From: Bacteroidia bacterium
GTDB taxonomy: Bacteria; Bacteroidota; Bacteroidia; UKL13-3
Assembly (NCBI GenBank): GCA_020049855.1
Contig: JAGVLJ010000007.1
Span: 1 to 56,123, forward strand
Reading direction: 5' to 3'
Length of the DNA stretch: 56,123 nt
The position numbers were made by a program, and so were the translations under genes. The notes below the pieces were generated by a model, which was not told the DNA's origin, did not search any database, and saw only the letters and a program-made list of their open reading frames with translations. The stretch's first letter is position 1, and every line of letters starts with the position of its first letter. Below, piece by piece: positions 43,461-53,157 of this stretch.

Positions 43461-43728
43461 GTTGCCTCAATAGCAGTAATCGAAAATATTTAATAAAATA
43501 CTCATTTTTTTTACCTTGATTTTTAGTTCTTTACACTAAAGGGTAATTTTTTTCTTTTCCATTCGTCTGCCTTGACATAACTTGCACCCAGACAGATAGG
43601 TTTTTCATAGTTTAGTTATGACCGGGGAGTATCTAATGCTTCCCGGTTTTCTTTTGTACCAGACCCATCTTCAGGGTACTATTTCCCTTTCTCATATTAT
43701 ATTTGTATTTAATTAATACATAACGCAG
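43461..43728. other. Intergenic stretch with candidate small-RNA terminator
   Basis: Non-coding. A stem ACCGGGGA (43621-43628), 12-base loop and TCCCGGT followed by TTTCTTTT (43641-43655) looks like a terminator, yet no gene ends just upstream. The AT-rich stretch before it (43500-43620) could be a short RNA gene. A TATATTTG box at 43698-43705 serves the downstream gene. Confidence 0.4.
43698..43705 (+). promoter_or_regulatory. Bacteroidota-type -7 box (TAnnTTTG)
   Basis: TATATTTG matches the -7 consensus and lies 24 bases before the ATG at 43729. No clear -33 partner at the usual spacing. Confidence 0.4.
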
Positions 43729-44403
43729 ATGAGAAAACTGTTCGCTTCCTTACTGATGGTATGCACCCTTACTTCCGTTGGCCAAAACAAATCATTGCTT
43801 GGAAATGCGTTTACCAATATCACTCTCACTGGTGTTAATCTGGATTTGGGTTACAGCGGTACCGAATTTAAAACAACCATGCTCAACGGATTTCATTTTA
43901 ATGCCTCGGCCATTATAGGAAAGCATTACAGCACGGGTTTTTATGTAGAATCCTTTAGTAAAGGAACCATTGTGTACGACAGTTTGAAAAAAGCCGTGAA
44001 CCCAAAATTTTCCCTTAACCTGTTTATGTGGCACCAGGAACTGATGTTTATGCCTCACCGTACATTCAACTTCAGCATTCCGTTAAATATTGGACTGGCC
44101 GATGCCCGATACAGCGACCATTACAATACGTCAGGAAACAACCGCACCACGTATCTTCAAATTGCCAACCGTACTTTTTTTGCAGCCCAAACCGGACTCA
44201 TGCTTCACCTCAATTTATTTACACACCTGAGCATGTATGCCGGTGCTCACTACCGTTACAGTAAAGGAGCTTCCTTATTTGCTACCGATGCACAGTTTTC
44301 GCAACTTGCATTTATTGGAGGAGTGCGGGTGAAACTGTATGTTGACGATAATATAAGTGCCCCTCCGGTTAAGCAAAGTCGGAAGGTAAACTACCGTTGG
44401 TAA
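43729..44403 (+). CDS. Outer-membrane beta-barrel-like protein
   Basis: 224 residues with a signal peptide (MRKLFASLLMVCTLTSVGQ). Alternating hydrophobic strands with aromatic girdles (LMFMPHRTFNFSIPLNIGLA, MYAGAHYRYSKGASLF) suggest a small barrel of 8-10 strands. The last residues, VKQSRKVNYRW, end with an aromatic residue as BAM substrates do. No family name. Likely in the outer membrane; role unknown. Confidence 0.65.
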   Translation: MRKLFASLLMVCTLTSVGQNKSLLGNAFTNITLTGVNLDLGYSGTEFKTTMLNGFHFNASAIIGKHYSTGFYVESFSKGTIVYDSLKKAVNPKFSLNLFMWHQELMFMPHRTFNFSIPLNIGLADARYSDHYNTSGNNRTTYLQIANRTFFAAQTGLMLHLNLFTHLSMYAGAHYRYSKGASLFATDAQFSQLAFIGGVRVKLYVDDNISAPPVKQSRKVNYRW

Positions 44404-44412
44404 TGCCTCACA

Positions 44413-45288
44413 TTATTCCTTGAAAAACATTTGCATATAGCTGCCCGATGTGGTCAATTCCACCACCAGCATATAAAGTCCAGAAACAAGTTCTGAAACA
44501 GAAATAGCCATGCCGGCCTGCCGTGCTTTGTTATCCATGTACACAACCGCTCCCTGTGCATTCATAATTTTTACCGATTGAATACCCGATGTTCCGGAAA
44601 GGTTGAGCACCGAACGAACCGGATTAGGATACAAGCCTACGGTCGGCATTACATCTGGCTTTATAAAACCGGTGGCAATTCCATACTCAATAATATAATA
44701 ATTGGTATTTACGATATTGATATCGTTCCATTCTCCGGCAGCACCCAAAGCACCGCTGCCGGCCGGCCATCCGGCCAAAGCCAGAGCAGCTGCGTCCTGC
44801 AAACCTCCAAAATTATCAGGTTCGTTGATAGTGCCCGTTGCTTTTCCTCCCCAATTAACATACATACCGGATACAATGATTCCGTTATTCTGACCCGCAG
44901 CACCTTCCCCGTTCCAGAAATTAGTACCACTTCCATCATTGTTTCCATCCCATATCCAAATTCCCTCGGTAACCTTATCGGTGGCTCCAATCCATACATA
45001 GGAGATGCCTCCGCCATCGCTTACCGGATTGTAGGTGGTTGATACTCCGGATGCGGTAATGGCCGATACCAGGGCTGCCTGCTCACTGCTATCGTCAATC
45101 TGTACCAGATAACCTCCGCGCGATACCGCACAGGCCGCTGCATCGGTCCAGGATTTTTTTTCTTTGACCAGTTCGTAGTTTTTACCATTGTGGCTAAACG
45201 AATAAATATTGGCCAGATTCACGCATTGGGCAAACAAGCCTGAATGAACAAAAAAGATGAAGTAAACACTGAATATAATTTTTCTCAT
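44413..45288 (-). CDS. C-type lectin-domain secreted protein with T9SS sorting domain
   Basis: 291 residues. Signal peptide MRKIIFSVYFIFFVHSGLFA, then a C-type-lectin-like fold: KSWTDAAACAVSRGGYLVQI, WIGATDKVTEGIWIWDG, the calcium-site-like EPDN, and GEWNDI (the WND motif). The C-terminal 75 residues (TVGLYPNPVRSVLNL, then GLYMLVVELTTSGS) are a type A sorting domain. A surface protein that could bind a carbohydrate or protein ligand; EPDN in place of EPN makes sugar preference unclear. Convergent with the barrel gene. Confidence 0.85.
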   Translation of the reverse strand: MRKIIFSVYFIFFVHSGLFAQCVNLANIYSFSHNGKNYELVKEKKSWTDAAACAVSRGGYLVQIDDSSEQAALVSAITASGVSTTYNPVSDGGGISYVWIGATDKVTEGIWIWDGNNDGSGTNFWNGEGAAGQNNGIIVSGMYVNWGGKATGTINEPDNFGGLQDAAALALAGWPAGSGALGAAGEWNDINIVNTNYYIIEYGIATGFIKPDVMPTVGLYPNPVRSVLNLSGTSGIQSVKIMNAQGAVVYMDNKARQAGMAISVSELVSGLYMLVVELTTSGSYMQMFFKE

Positions 45289-45493
45289 AAGACAAACTAT
45301 TTTATGTGCAAGTTAAAAAATTAGTTCACATGTTGGTTTAGACATTGCTACCGACCAAGTACAGCATAAGGTTAGTAAAATGCCAATTTCGGGCATACCT
45401 ACTCCATTCTTAGGTTAGCCGCATTTCCACCCATAGATAGTACCCCCTCAAGCATCAAAAAAAACCTTACCTTCGCGTCCTTATCGGGGCCTT

Positions 45494-48400
45494 GTGAATA
45501 TTCGGGAATTTTTGTCGCTGTACGGAAGCAGCCCTCAAATAAAAACGCTGCACCGGCAGCTGCAGCAACATCTTTCATTTATCCGGCTGAACGGTTTAGT
45601 GGGTTCGGCAGGGAGTATTACGGCCGCCTCGGTTTTTGATGAACAACTCAATAACCACCTCTTCATTCTCCCCGATAAAGAAGAAGCTGCCTATTTTCAA
45701 ACTGATATTGAAAACCTGCTCGAGGGTAAAACCACTTTTCTTTTACCCGCATCCTTTAAACGCACTTTTCAGGTAGAAACTTTAGATAATGCAGCTGTTC
45801 TTGAAAGAGCAGAAGTACTCAACCGCCTCAATCAGCAACAACTTTCGTATCAGCTGGTGGTTACTTACCCCGAAGCATTGTGCGAACTGGTGATGAACAA
45901 ACAAAGCCTCACCCAAAACACCTACGACATGAAGGTAGGCGATAAATTTGACCTCGACTTTTTTGTTGAGTTTTTAAATGAACACGCTTTTGACCGCAGC
46001 GATTTTGTGTACGAGGCCGGGCAGTATTCCATTCGTGGGGGTATTGTAGATGTGTTCTCTTTCAGCAACGAATTACCTTACCGGGTAGAACTGGATGGAG
46101 ACATTGTTGAATCCATCCGCAGTTTCGATCCCAACGATCAGCTCTCGGTAAAAAAGATGGATCACTTTTCCATTGTACCCAACGTACAACTGGCCGCAAC
46201 CCAGGAAATACGTCAGTCGTTTTTTGATTACCTCCCGGCCAACACCACCATTTGGATGAAAGATGCCGAACTAAGTATGGAAATACTTACAAAAGGCATT
46301 ACGAAAGCAAAAAAACATTATGAAAACCTTGCAACCGAATGGAAACACGGGGATAATGCTGTGCTTTCACCTGAAATTTTATTTGAGCCAGCGGCAAAAG
46401 TACGGGAGCGGTTAGACCAATTCACCTTGGTTGAATTTGGCAGACGCTTCACTGAACAACAAGGTGTGGAAATACATTTTAATCAGGCGCCTCAACCGGT
46501 ATTTAATAAAAAATTTCAACTGCTTATTGATGACTTAAAAAACAATGGGAAGCAGCAGTACTACAATTTAATATTCAGCGATAGCAGCCGGCAGGTAGAG
46601 CGCCTCTTCAGCATCTTTGATGACTTAGATAAAGGGGTGGAGTTTATTCCCATCTACCACGGATTGAGTGAAGGGTTTATTGACCGCGATTTAAAATTAG
46701 CCTGTTATACCGAACACCAGATTTTTGACCGTTACTACAAGTATAAAAGCCGCACCCGATACTCGAAAAACAAGAGCATTACACTCAAGGAACTGCGCGA
46801 ATTAAAACCCGGTGACTTTGTAACACATATTGATCACGGTATAGGAAGATTTGCCGGCTTAGAAAAAATGGAAGTGAACGGACAACTGCAGGAAGCAGTA
46901 CGTTTGGTTTACAAAAATGAGGATTTGCTTTATGTACATATTAATTCCCTGCATAAAATTTCAAAGTACGTAGGGAAGGATGGCACTCCGCCCAAACTAA
47001 ACAAGCTGGGTAGTGATGCCTGGGACAAACTTAAGCGTACCACCAAGAAAAAAGTAAAAGATATAGCACGTGACCTGATTAAATTATATGCCGCCCGTAA
47101 AGCACAACCGGGTTTTGCTTTTATGCCCGATACTTACCTGCAAACGGAACTTGAAGTTTCGTTTATGTATGAGGATACCCCGGATCAGGTAAAGGCTACG
47201 TCCGATTTTAAAAAAGACATGGAATCGCCACACCCTATGGATCGGCTGGTATGCGGAGACGTGGGATTTGGTAAAACAGAAATTGCCATCAGAGCGGCTT
47301 TTAAAGCTGTAACAGATAGTAAGCAGGTGGCGATATTGGTGCCTACAACCATTTTGGCCAACCAGCATTACCGAACTTTTAAAGAACGGCTAAAAGAATT
47401 TCCCTGCACTATTGATTACATGAACCGCTTTAAGTCGGCAAAAGAACAAAAGGAAATAAAACAAAAACTCACTGAAGGAAAAATTGATATTGTAATAGGC
47501 ACACACGCCCTGCTGGCAAAAGACGTAAAGTTTAAAGACCTTGGTCTGGTGGTGATAGATGAAGAGCAAAAATTTGGAGTAGCTGCTAAAGAAAAATTAA
47601 AAGAGTTGCGGGTAAATGTGGATACGCTTACCCTAACCGCCACACCCATACCGCGTACTTTGCATTTCTCGTTAATGGGAGCCCGAGACCTGAGTGTAAT
47701 TACCACCCCGCCACCAAACCGACAACCGGTAACTACTGAATTACATGCTTACAATGACGAAGTAATTAAAGAAGCAATTGAATTTGAAATAGAGCGCGGG
47801 GGTCAGGTGTTTTTTGTGCATCACCGCGTACGGGATATTGAAGAAGTAGCTGCTAAATTACGTTCATTAGTGAAGGGATTGCGTGTGGTTACGGCACATG
47901 GCCAGATGGAAGGCGACCAACTTGAAGACGCCATGGTGCGCTTTATTGAGGGTGAATTTGATGTGCTGGTGGCAACAACTATCATTGAGTCGGGATTGGA
48001 TATTTCAAATGCCAACACCATCATCATCAACAATGCACATATGTTTGGACTAAGTGATTTGCACCAAATGCGTGGCCGTGTGGGTCGTTCAAATAAAAAG
48101 GCCTTTTGTTACCTGATGTGTCCGCCCCTGAGCCAGCTCACCGATGAAGCCAGAAGAAGATTAAGCGCGATAGAAGAGTTTAGTGAATTGGGCAGCGGGT
48201 TTAACGTGGCCATGCGCGATCTGGATATTCGAGGTTCGGGAAATTTATTAGGTGCTGAGCAAAGTGGTTTTATTGCCGAAATAGGCTACGATATGTACCA
48301 CAAAATTTTAGATGAAGCTATTCATGAATTAAAACACGAAGAGTTTGGTGAACTATTTACGGACGAGGAAGAAGACGAAAGTGAACCTGAGCGCGACTGT

Positions 48401-48844
48401 GTGGTAGAAACCGACATGGAAATATTAATCCCCGATTATTATGTACGCAGCAATGCCGAACGTTTATCACTTTATAACGAGCTGGCCGGAATCAAAACAG
48501 AAGAGTTGTTATTAAAATTTCAGGATGAACTAATAGATCGTTTTGGTCGCATGCCGCAGCAGGTAATTGGCTTGATGGACGCAATGCGTGTAAAATGGCT
48601 GGGAGCCTCATTGGGACTGGAAAAAATTGTAGCGAAAAATAAAACACTTATAGCGTATTTTCCGGCTATTAGTAATGAAGGTTATTACCAGAGCGATATG
48701 TTTGGAAAAATTCTGGCTGGCGTTCAATCATTAGGTAAAAGGGCGGCCATGAAACAAACCAGCAAAACTCTTATTATGACAATAAGCAATACGTCCACAC
48801 TGGTTGATATAATTCAATTGTTGCGCAACTTTAACAGCAACTAA
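45494..48844 (+). CDS. mfd: Transcription-repair coupling factor Mfd
   Basis: 1116 residues starting at GTG 45494. Parts in order: UvrB-like N-terminal domains, RNA-polymerase interaction domain (LKPGDFVTHIDHGIGRFAGL), translocase with Walker A GDVGFGKTEI at about 588 and DEEQ at 689, helicase motif TATPIPRTLHFSLMGARDLS, motif VI QMRGRVGRS, and the C-terminal TRCF domain (FQDELIDRFGRMP). It removes stalled RNA polymerase at lesions and recruits UvrA. Slightly shorter than the E. coli protein but complete. A hairpin at 48856-48884 follows. Confidence 0.97.
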   Translation: MNIREFLSLYGSSPQIKTLHRQLQQHLSFIRLNGLVGSAGSITAASVFDEQLNNHLFILPDKEEAAYFQTDIENLLEGKTTFLLPASFKRTFQVETLDNAAVLERAEVLNRLNQQQLSYQLVVTYPEALCELVMNKQSLTQNTYDMKVGDKFDLDFFVEFLNEHAFDRSDFVYEAGQYSIRGGIVDVFSFSNELPYRVELDGDIVESIRSFDPNDQLSVKKMDHFSIVPNVQLAATQEIRQSFFDYLPANTTIWMKDAELSMEILTKGITKAKKHYENLATEWKHGDNAVLSPEILFEPAAKVRERLDQFTLVEFGRRFTEQQGVEIHFNQAPQPVFNKKFQLLIDDLKNNGKQQYYNLIFSDSSRQVERLFSIFDDLDKGVEFIPIYHGLSEGFIDRDLKLACYTEHQIFDRYYKYKSRTRYSKNKSITLKELRELKPGDFVTHIDHGIGRFAGLEKMEVNGQLQEAVRLVYKNEDLLYVHINSLHKISKYVGKDGTPPKLNKLGSDAWDKLKRTTKKKVKDIARDLIKLYAARKAQPGFAFMPDTYLQTELEVSFMYEDTPDQVKATSDFKKDMESPHPMDRLVCGDVGFGKTEIAIRAAFKAVTDSKQVAILVPTTILANQHYRTFKERLKEFPCTIDYMNRFKSAKEQKEIKQKLTEGKIDIVIGTHALLAKDVKFKDLGLVVIDEEQKFGVAAKEKLKELRVNVDTLTLTATPIPRTLHFSLMGARDLSVITTPPPNRQPVTTELHAYNDEVIKEAIEFEIERGGQVFFVHHRVRDIEEVAAKLRSLVKGLRVVTAHGQMEGDQLEDAMVRFIEGEFDVLVATTIIESGLDISNANTIIINNAHMFGLSDLHQMRGRVGRSNKKAFCYLMCPPLSQLTDEARRRLSAIEEFSELGSGFNVAMRDLDIRGSGNLLGAEQSGFIAEIGYDMYHKILDEAIHELKHEEFGELFTDEEEDESEPERDCVVETDMEILIPDYYVRSNAERLSLYNELAGIKTEELLLKFQDELIDRFGRMPQQVIGLMDAMRVKWLGASLGLEKIVAKNKTLIAYFPAISNEGYYQSDMFGKILAGVQSLGKRAAMKQTSKTLIMTISNTSTLVDIIQLLRNFNSN

Positions 48845-48854
48845 AGTTATAAAA

Positions 48855-48886
48855 ATAAGGACTCCCCGATTCGAGAAGTCCTTAGT
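48855..48886. terminator. Hairpin between convergent mfd and gdh
   Basis: TAAGGACT (48856-48863), 13-base loop and AGTCCTTA (48877-48884) form a good stem. The A5 on the left serves transcripts coming from gdh on the minus strand; the T-run on the right is weak. Confidence 0.55.
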
Positions 48887-48907
48887 AGCTTAGCGGCAAA
48901 AAAGCGA

Positions 48908-50161
48908 TTAATAGATTCCCCTTAATTTCATTGTACTGGCTACTTTGTCAATAGCCACTATATAAGCAGCAATGCGCATGCTTACTCCATATTTTTTGGA
49001 AGCCTGATATACGCCTTCAAAAGCCTGCTTCATCACTCGGTCGGCCCTGCGGTTTACCCGTTCTTCTGTCCAGAAATAGCCTAAACGGTTTTGCACCCAC
49101 TCAAAGTACGACACTGTTACACCTCCGGCATTAGCCAAAATATCGGGCACTACCATGATTCCTTTTTTATTCAGAATAGCATCTGCATTCGATGAGGTAG
49201 GTCCGTTGGCTCCTTCCACTATCAATTTTGCTTTTACATTATTGGCATTGTCAGCGGTAATCTGATCTTCCATTGCTGCTGGAACCAGAACATCTACATT
49301 AAGAGTTAATAAATCGTTATTACTTATTTTGGTTGCCTTCTTATACCCATCCAGTGTTCCGTTGCTTGCGTCACGGTAGGTGATGGCATCATCTACATCA
49401 ATGCCATCAGCATTGTAATAGGCTCCGCTGATATCAGAAATAGCAACAATTCTCAGCCCTTGCGAAGCAATCAATTTTGCCGAAATGGAGCCTACGTTTC
49501 CAAAACCCTGAACGGCACAGGTGGCACCAATAGGATTTATTCCCAATTTTGCCAAAGCCGAACGGGTAGAAACCATTACTCCACGCCCGGTAGCCTCCAC
49601 ACGACCCAATGAGCCACCGAGTACAAGCGGTTTACCTGTTACTACTGCCGGAGACGAAAAACCTTTCATTTTTGAATACTCATCCATGAGCCAGGCCATT
49701 TCCTGTTGTCCCGTACCCATATCGGGGGCGGGAATATCTTTATCCGGACCAAATACATCAAACATTGCTGCGGTGTAAGCACGGGTTAAACGCTCCAGTT
49801 CCCCTTTTGACATACTGCGCGGATCGCATTTAATACCACCCTTACCTCCGCCATAAGGAATACCTACTACGGCACATTTCCAAGTCATCCAAGCTGCCAA
49901 AGCTTTCACCTCGTCCTGGTTCACATCCATCGAATAGCGAATTCCGCCTTTAGACGGGCCAAGGTAACCATTGTGTACTACCCGATACCCTTCAAATACC
50001 TGAACTTTACCATTATCCATCATAATGGGCAAATGCACCATTACTGATTTTTGGGGATACTTTAATACGTTATACGTAGATTCATCGAGACCAAGAATTT
50101 TTGTAGCCTCGTCAAACCTTGACATCATAGAGTCAAGGGGATTAAGTGCTGCTTGCGACAT
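48908..50161 (-). CDS. gdh: Glutamate dehydrogenase (Glu/Leu/Phe/Val dehydrogenase family)
   Basis: 417 residues, the hexameric short-subunit form. N-terminal substrate domain: GYLGPSKGGIRYSMDVNQDE and PYGGGKGGIKCDPR with catalytic Lys 107; then the conserved AWLMDEYSKMKG and PDMGTG (catalytic Asp). The nucleotide domain has GFGNVG and VEGANGPTS. It interconverts glutamate and 2-oxoglutarate with ammonia; NAD or NADP preference is not certain. Stands alone between convergent mfd and cdsA. Confidence 0.95.
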   Translation of the reverse strand: MSQAALNPLDSMMSRFDEATKILGLDESTYNVLKYPQKSVMVHLPIMMDNGKVQVFEGYRVVHNGYLGPSKGGIRYSMDVNQDEVKALAAWMTWKCAVVGIPYGGGKGGIKCDPRSMSKGELERLTRAYTAAMFDVFGPDKDIPAPDMGTGQQEMAWLMDEYSKMKGFSSPAVVTGKPLVLGGSLGRVEATGRGVMVSTRSALAKLGINPIGATCAVQGFGNVGSISAKLIASQGLRIVAISDISGAYYNADGIDVDDAITYRDASNGTLDGYKKATKISNNDLLTLNVDVLVPAAMEDQITADNANNVKAKLIVEGANGPTSSNADAILNKKGIMVVPDILANAGGVTVSYFEWVQNRLGYFWTEERVNRRADRVMKQAFEGVYQASKKYGVSMRIAAYIVAIDKVASTMKLRGIY

Positions 50162-50221
50162 AATTATTTAAATACAAAACTTGTTAACGGGGGCAAAAGT
50201 AAGCAAAATACCGGGCAGGGA

Positions 50222-51034
50222 TTAAGAAATAATTAACAGATATGCATAGCAGCACGGAGCGGCCAAAAGGGTGGCATCAAACCGATCGAGCAGTCCACCA
50301 TGACCAGGTAAAATAGTTCCTGAATCCTTGATATTCAAGCTTCGTTTTAACATTGACTCTACCAAATCTCCAAACGAGCCTCCAATAGCGGCTGTAAGAG
50401 CCAAACCAATCCACTGCAAGAGAGTGTAGTTGTCATTATACAGGGCAAATACAAAGGCAGCTATTCCCACCATAACCAATCCGCCAAGGGTGCCTTCTAT
50501 GGTTTTTTTTGGAGAAATGCGCGGGAATAAAGGTGTTTTTCCAATCATTCGCCCAATGAGGTACGCAAACGTGTCATTGATCCAGATAAAAACAAGCACA
50601 CTAAGCGGTAATACAAAATCATAAGCGGCACTGTCCATCATGCTCATGTTAAAAAGCAATACCAACGGAAGGGCAATATATATCCAGCCTGTAATAAGGT
50701 AGGCAATACGCTCAAAGGGTTTATCGGCTCCGGAAAAAAGCTCTATTACAAAAGTGCCAAACACCAGCAGAAATACAAATCCGTTTAAGATATTATAGGA
50801 ATGTTCATCCCAAAACTGCATAAACAACAGAAACAAAACCATCCCTGTAATAGCGCCATACAATCTGAAAGAAGGCCTTTCATCGGGAATAAGCAGTTTA
50901 TAAAACTCGAGTAATGAGCCAAAGGTTACCAGTGAAAACACTACTGCAAATGAAATTGGGCCGAGCCACATGGAGCCCACAATAAAGAGCACGAAAAAAA
51001 AACCGGTAATAGCCCGTTGAGTAAAATTATTCAT
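50222..51034 (-). CDS. cdsA: Phosphatidate cytidylyltransferase
   Basis: 270 residues with about eight membrane helices and the CDP-diacylglycerol synthase signature DSGTILPGHGGLLDRFDATL near the C-terminus. It makes CDP-diacylglycerol from phosphatidate and CTP in the inner membrane, the precursor for phosphatidylserine and hence the Psd product made at 42461. Overlaps the DUF2007 gene by 8 bases. Confidence 0.95.
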   Translation of the reverse strand: MNNFTQRAITGFFFVLFIVGSMWLGPISFAVVFSLVTFGSLLEFYKLLIPDERPSFRLYGAITGMVLFLLFMQFWDEHSYNILNGFVFLLVFGTFVIELFSGADKPFERIAYLITGWIYIALPLVLLFNMSMMDSAAYDFVLPLSVLVFIWINDTFAYLIGRMIGKTPLFPRISPKKTIEGTLGGLVMVGIAAFVFALYNDNYTLLQWIGLALTAAIGGSFGDLVESMLKRSLNIKDSGTILPGHGGLLDRFDATLLAAPCCYAYLLIIS

Positions 51035-51236
51035 GATCGAGTTTTTTCAGAATCTCTAACGCGTTGATGACATTTTCTGCATGGCAATATACTTCGATGC
51101 TGCCAAAATTCCCGTAGCAGCTATCGCGTTTGTTAAGTTCAACGGCCTCAATCTGATTTTCGCGAAGCAGTCCTTTAGCCATTTCGGCTTTTACGGGACT
51201 ACTCGTGGTGTACACCTTTGTCCAGTTCACTTCCAT
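51027..51236 (-). CDS. DUF2007-domain protein
   Basis: 69 residues from ATG 51236 (MEVNWTKVYTTSS; in-frame upstream ATGs exist at 51245 and 51266). A single DUF2007 domain, described as a putative PII-like signal transducer: VYTTSSPVKAEMAKGLLREN, GSIEVYCHAENVINALEIL. It overlaps both the CPBP gene before it and cdsA after it, so it is the middle gene of a three-gene operon; a regulatory role on CdsA is possible but unproven. Confidence 0.8.
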   Translation of the reverse strand: MEVNWTKVYTTSSPVKAEMAKGLLRENQIEAVELNKRDSCYGNFGSIEVYCHAENVINALEILKKLDHE

Positions 51237-52089
51237 CTTTAACATTTTTTTTATGCATAACCACAAAAACCAAAACAGTAACAGCTAAACTGACCGCTAC
51301 CAGATATACCGGAAAATGGTAATTTTCGGAAAAGAAAGCAAACCCGGAATGCTCCAAATCAAAGAAGGCAACCAACACAAAAATGGAATTGTTTATCAGG
51401 TGAAATAGCACATTGGGCCACAAACTTCGGCTGGTTACAAATAAATACCCAAGCATTACCCCCAACAATAGCCGTGGAATAAATCCGTAAAATTGAAAAT
51501 GGAGAAAGCTAAACCAAAAAGCCGCAAGCCATACCCCTGTATGAATACTCTTTGTCCACCTGATAAAAAATTGTTGCAATACCCCTCTGAAAAAAATCTC
51601 CTCGGCAAGTGCCGGAAGTGCGGCCATAATAAGTAAATTGCTAAAAAGGCCAATATAGGAATGGTCGACAAGCAATCCCATGGTTACCTGTTCTGCCTGT
51701 TTTTCAAATTGCTGTAATAAATTTTCTAATTTGGCCATGGAAGCCGGCAAAGTCAATTCGTTATTTAGCTCGGTGGTATAGGCAATAAAAGGCTCGGCCA
51801 CAAAAACCAGTACAATGCCTACTAACAGGTAAGCGGCCTTAGGATATGTTTTGAGTTTAAAATGCTCTAGAGGCTCTTTTTCGACCGCAATGGCAAACAG
51901 CCAAGATGGTAATAAGAAAATACAGGTAACCCCAATAAACTGCAATAATCGTTGCGTTTTGGGAGCGCCTGCCCCATGCAATACAAATGGAGAAGCAATA
52001 ATACCATACAGCACCACTCCTGCCGAAACGTAGGCAATCAATCGCAGTAACAGCAGCCAATAGTTGGTTCGTGGGGTCAATTCAGTCAT
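51199..52089 (-). CDS. CPBP-family intramembrane metalloprotease
   Basis: 296 residues from ATG 52089 (frame open to 52143). About eight membrane helices and the CPBP (Abi/CaaX) motifs EEIFFRG, FSFLHFQFYG and NVLFHLINNS, which supply the glutamates and histidines of the membrane-embedded active site. Family members cleave prenylated or membrane peptides, or act as immunity factors. First gene of the CPBP-DUF2007-cdsA operon, divergent from dusB with starts 37 bases apart. Confidence 0.88.
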   Translation of the reverse strand: MTELTPRTNYWLLLLRLIAYVSAGVVLYGIIASPFVLHGAGAPKTQRLLQFIGVTCIFLLPSWLFAIAVEKEPLEHFKLKTYPKAAYLLVGIVLVFVAEPFIAYTTELNNELTLPASMAKLENLLQQFEKQAEQVTMGLLVDHSYIGLFSNLLIMAALPALAEEIFFRGVLQQFFIRWTKSIHTGVWLAAFWFSFLHFQFYGFIPRLLLGVMLGYLFVTSRSLWPNVLFHLINNSIFVLVAFFDLEHSGFAFFSENYHFPVYLVAVSLAVTVLVFVVMHKKNVKDGSELDKGVHHE

Positions 52090-52125
52090 TCTTTGTACCT
52101 TTGAGCCGCAAAAATACGCAGGCTT

Positions 52126-53157
52126 TTGGTAAAGATAGGACAAATAGAATTACCCGATTTTCCACTTTTGCTCGCCCCAATGGAGGATGTGAGTGATCCG
52201 CCATTTCGTTACGTATGCAAAAAAAATGGTGCCGACCTGATGTACACCGAGTTTATTTCAAGTGAAGGATTAATTCGAGATGCCATTAAAAGTAAAAAGA
52301 AGCTGGAAATTTTTGACTACGAACAGCCCATAGGTATTCAGATTTTTGGCGGAGATGAAGAAGCTATGGCTATGGCCACCGAAATTGTTGATGCGGTAAA
52401 CCCCGATTTAGTTGACATTAACTACGGATGTCCGGTAAAAAAGGTAGTTTGTAAAGGCGCTGGCGCAGGAGTATTGAAAGATGTGAACCTAATGGTGAAA
52501 CTAACCGAAGCGGTGGTGCGTTCAACCAGTTTGCCGGTAACGGTAAAAACACGGTTGGGATGGGACGAAAAATCCATCAATATTCTGGAAGTGGCCGAGC
52601 GACTTCAGGATGTAGGTGTACAGGCGTTAACTGTTCACGGGCGCACACGTGCCCAGTTGTACAAAGGCGAAGCCGACTGGACCATGATTGCCAGAATAAA
52701 AGAAAACCCGCGCATCAATATTCCGGTATTCGGCAACGGAGATATTGACTCGCCACAAAAAGCACTTGAATATAAAAATCGTTACGGAGTGGATGGGATT
52801 ATGATTGGCAGGGCTGCGATTGGATATCCGTGGATATTTAAAGAAATTAAACATTTTTTACAAACAGGCCAACAACTCCCTCCTCCCGCCATAAAAGAGC
52901 GGGTAAGCGTTTGCCGCACACATTTACAAAAATCATGTGAGTGGAAGGGAGAAAAGTTGGGCATATTTGAAATGCGAAGGCATTATGCTCCCTATTTTCA
53001 CGGCTTCAACCGCTTTAAAGAATTCCGTATGCGCCTTGTTACTTCTGCCAGTCTTACCGAACTGCACCAAATATTAGACGCAGTGTTGGCATTCTATTCC
53101 GTTCAGGAACCGGCTTTACCGCAGCTGTACAAACCGATTCCCAATATAATACCTTAA
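52126..53157 (+). CDS. dusB: tRNA-dihydrouridine synthase DusB
   Basis: 343 residues from TTG 52126. The flavin barrel shows LLLAPMEDVSDPPFRYVCKK, DINYGCPVKKVVCKGAGAG with the catalytic Cys, GRTRAQLYKGEADW and DGIMIGRAAIGYPWIF. DusB reduces uridine in the tRNA D-loop using NADPH. The start is TTG because it aligns with the usual MVKIG start. The last 42 bases overlap the convergent barrel-like gene. Confidence 0.94.
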   Translation: MVKIGQIELPDFPLLLAPMEDVSDPPFRYVCKKNGADLMYTEFISSEGLIRDAIKSKKKLEIFDYEQPIGIQIFGGDEEAMAMATEIVDAVNPDLVDINYGCPVKKVVCKGAGAGVLKDVNLMVKLTEAVVRSTSLPVTVKTRLGWDEKSINILEVAERLQDVGVQALTVHGRTRAQLYKGEADWTMIARIKENPRINIPVFGNGDIDSPQKALEYKNRYGVDGIMIGRAAIGYPWIFKEIKHFLQTGQQLPPPAIKERVSVCRTHLQKSCEWKGEKLGIFEMRRHYAPYFHGFNRFKEFRMRLVTSASLTELHQILDAVLAFYSVQEPALPQLYKPIPNIIP

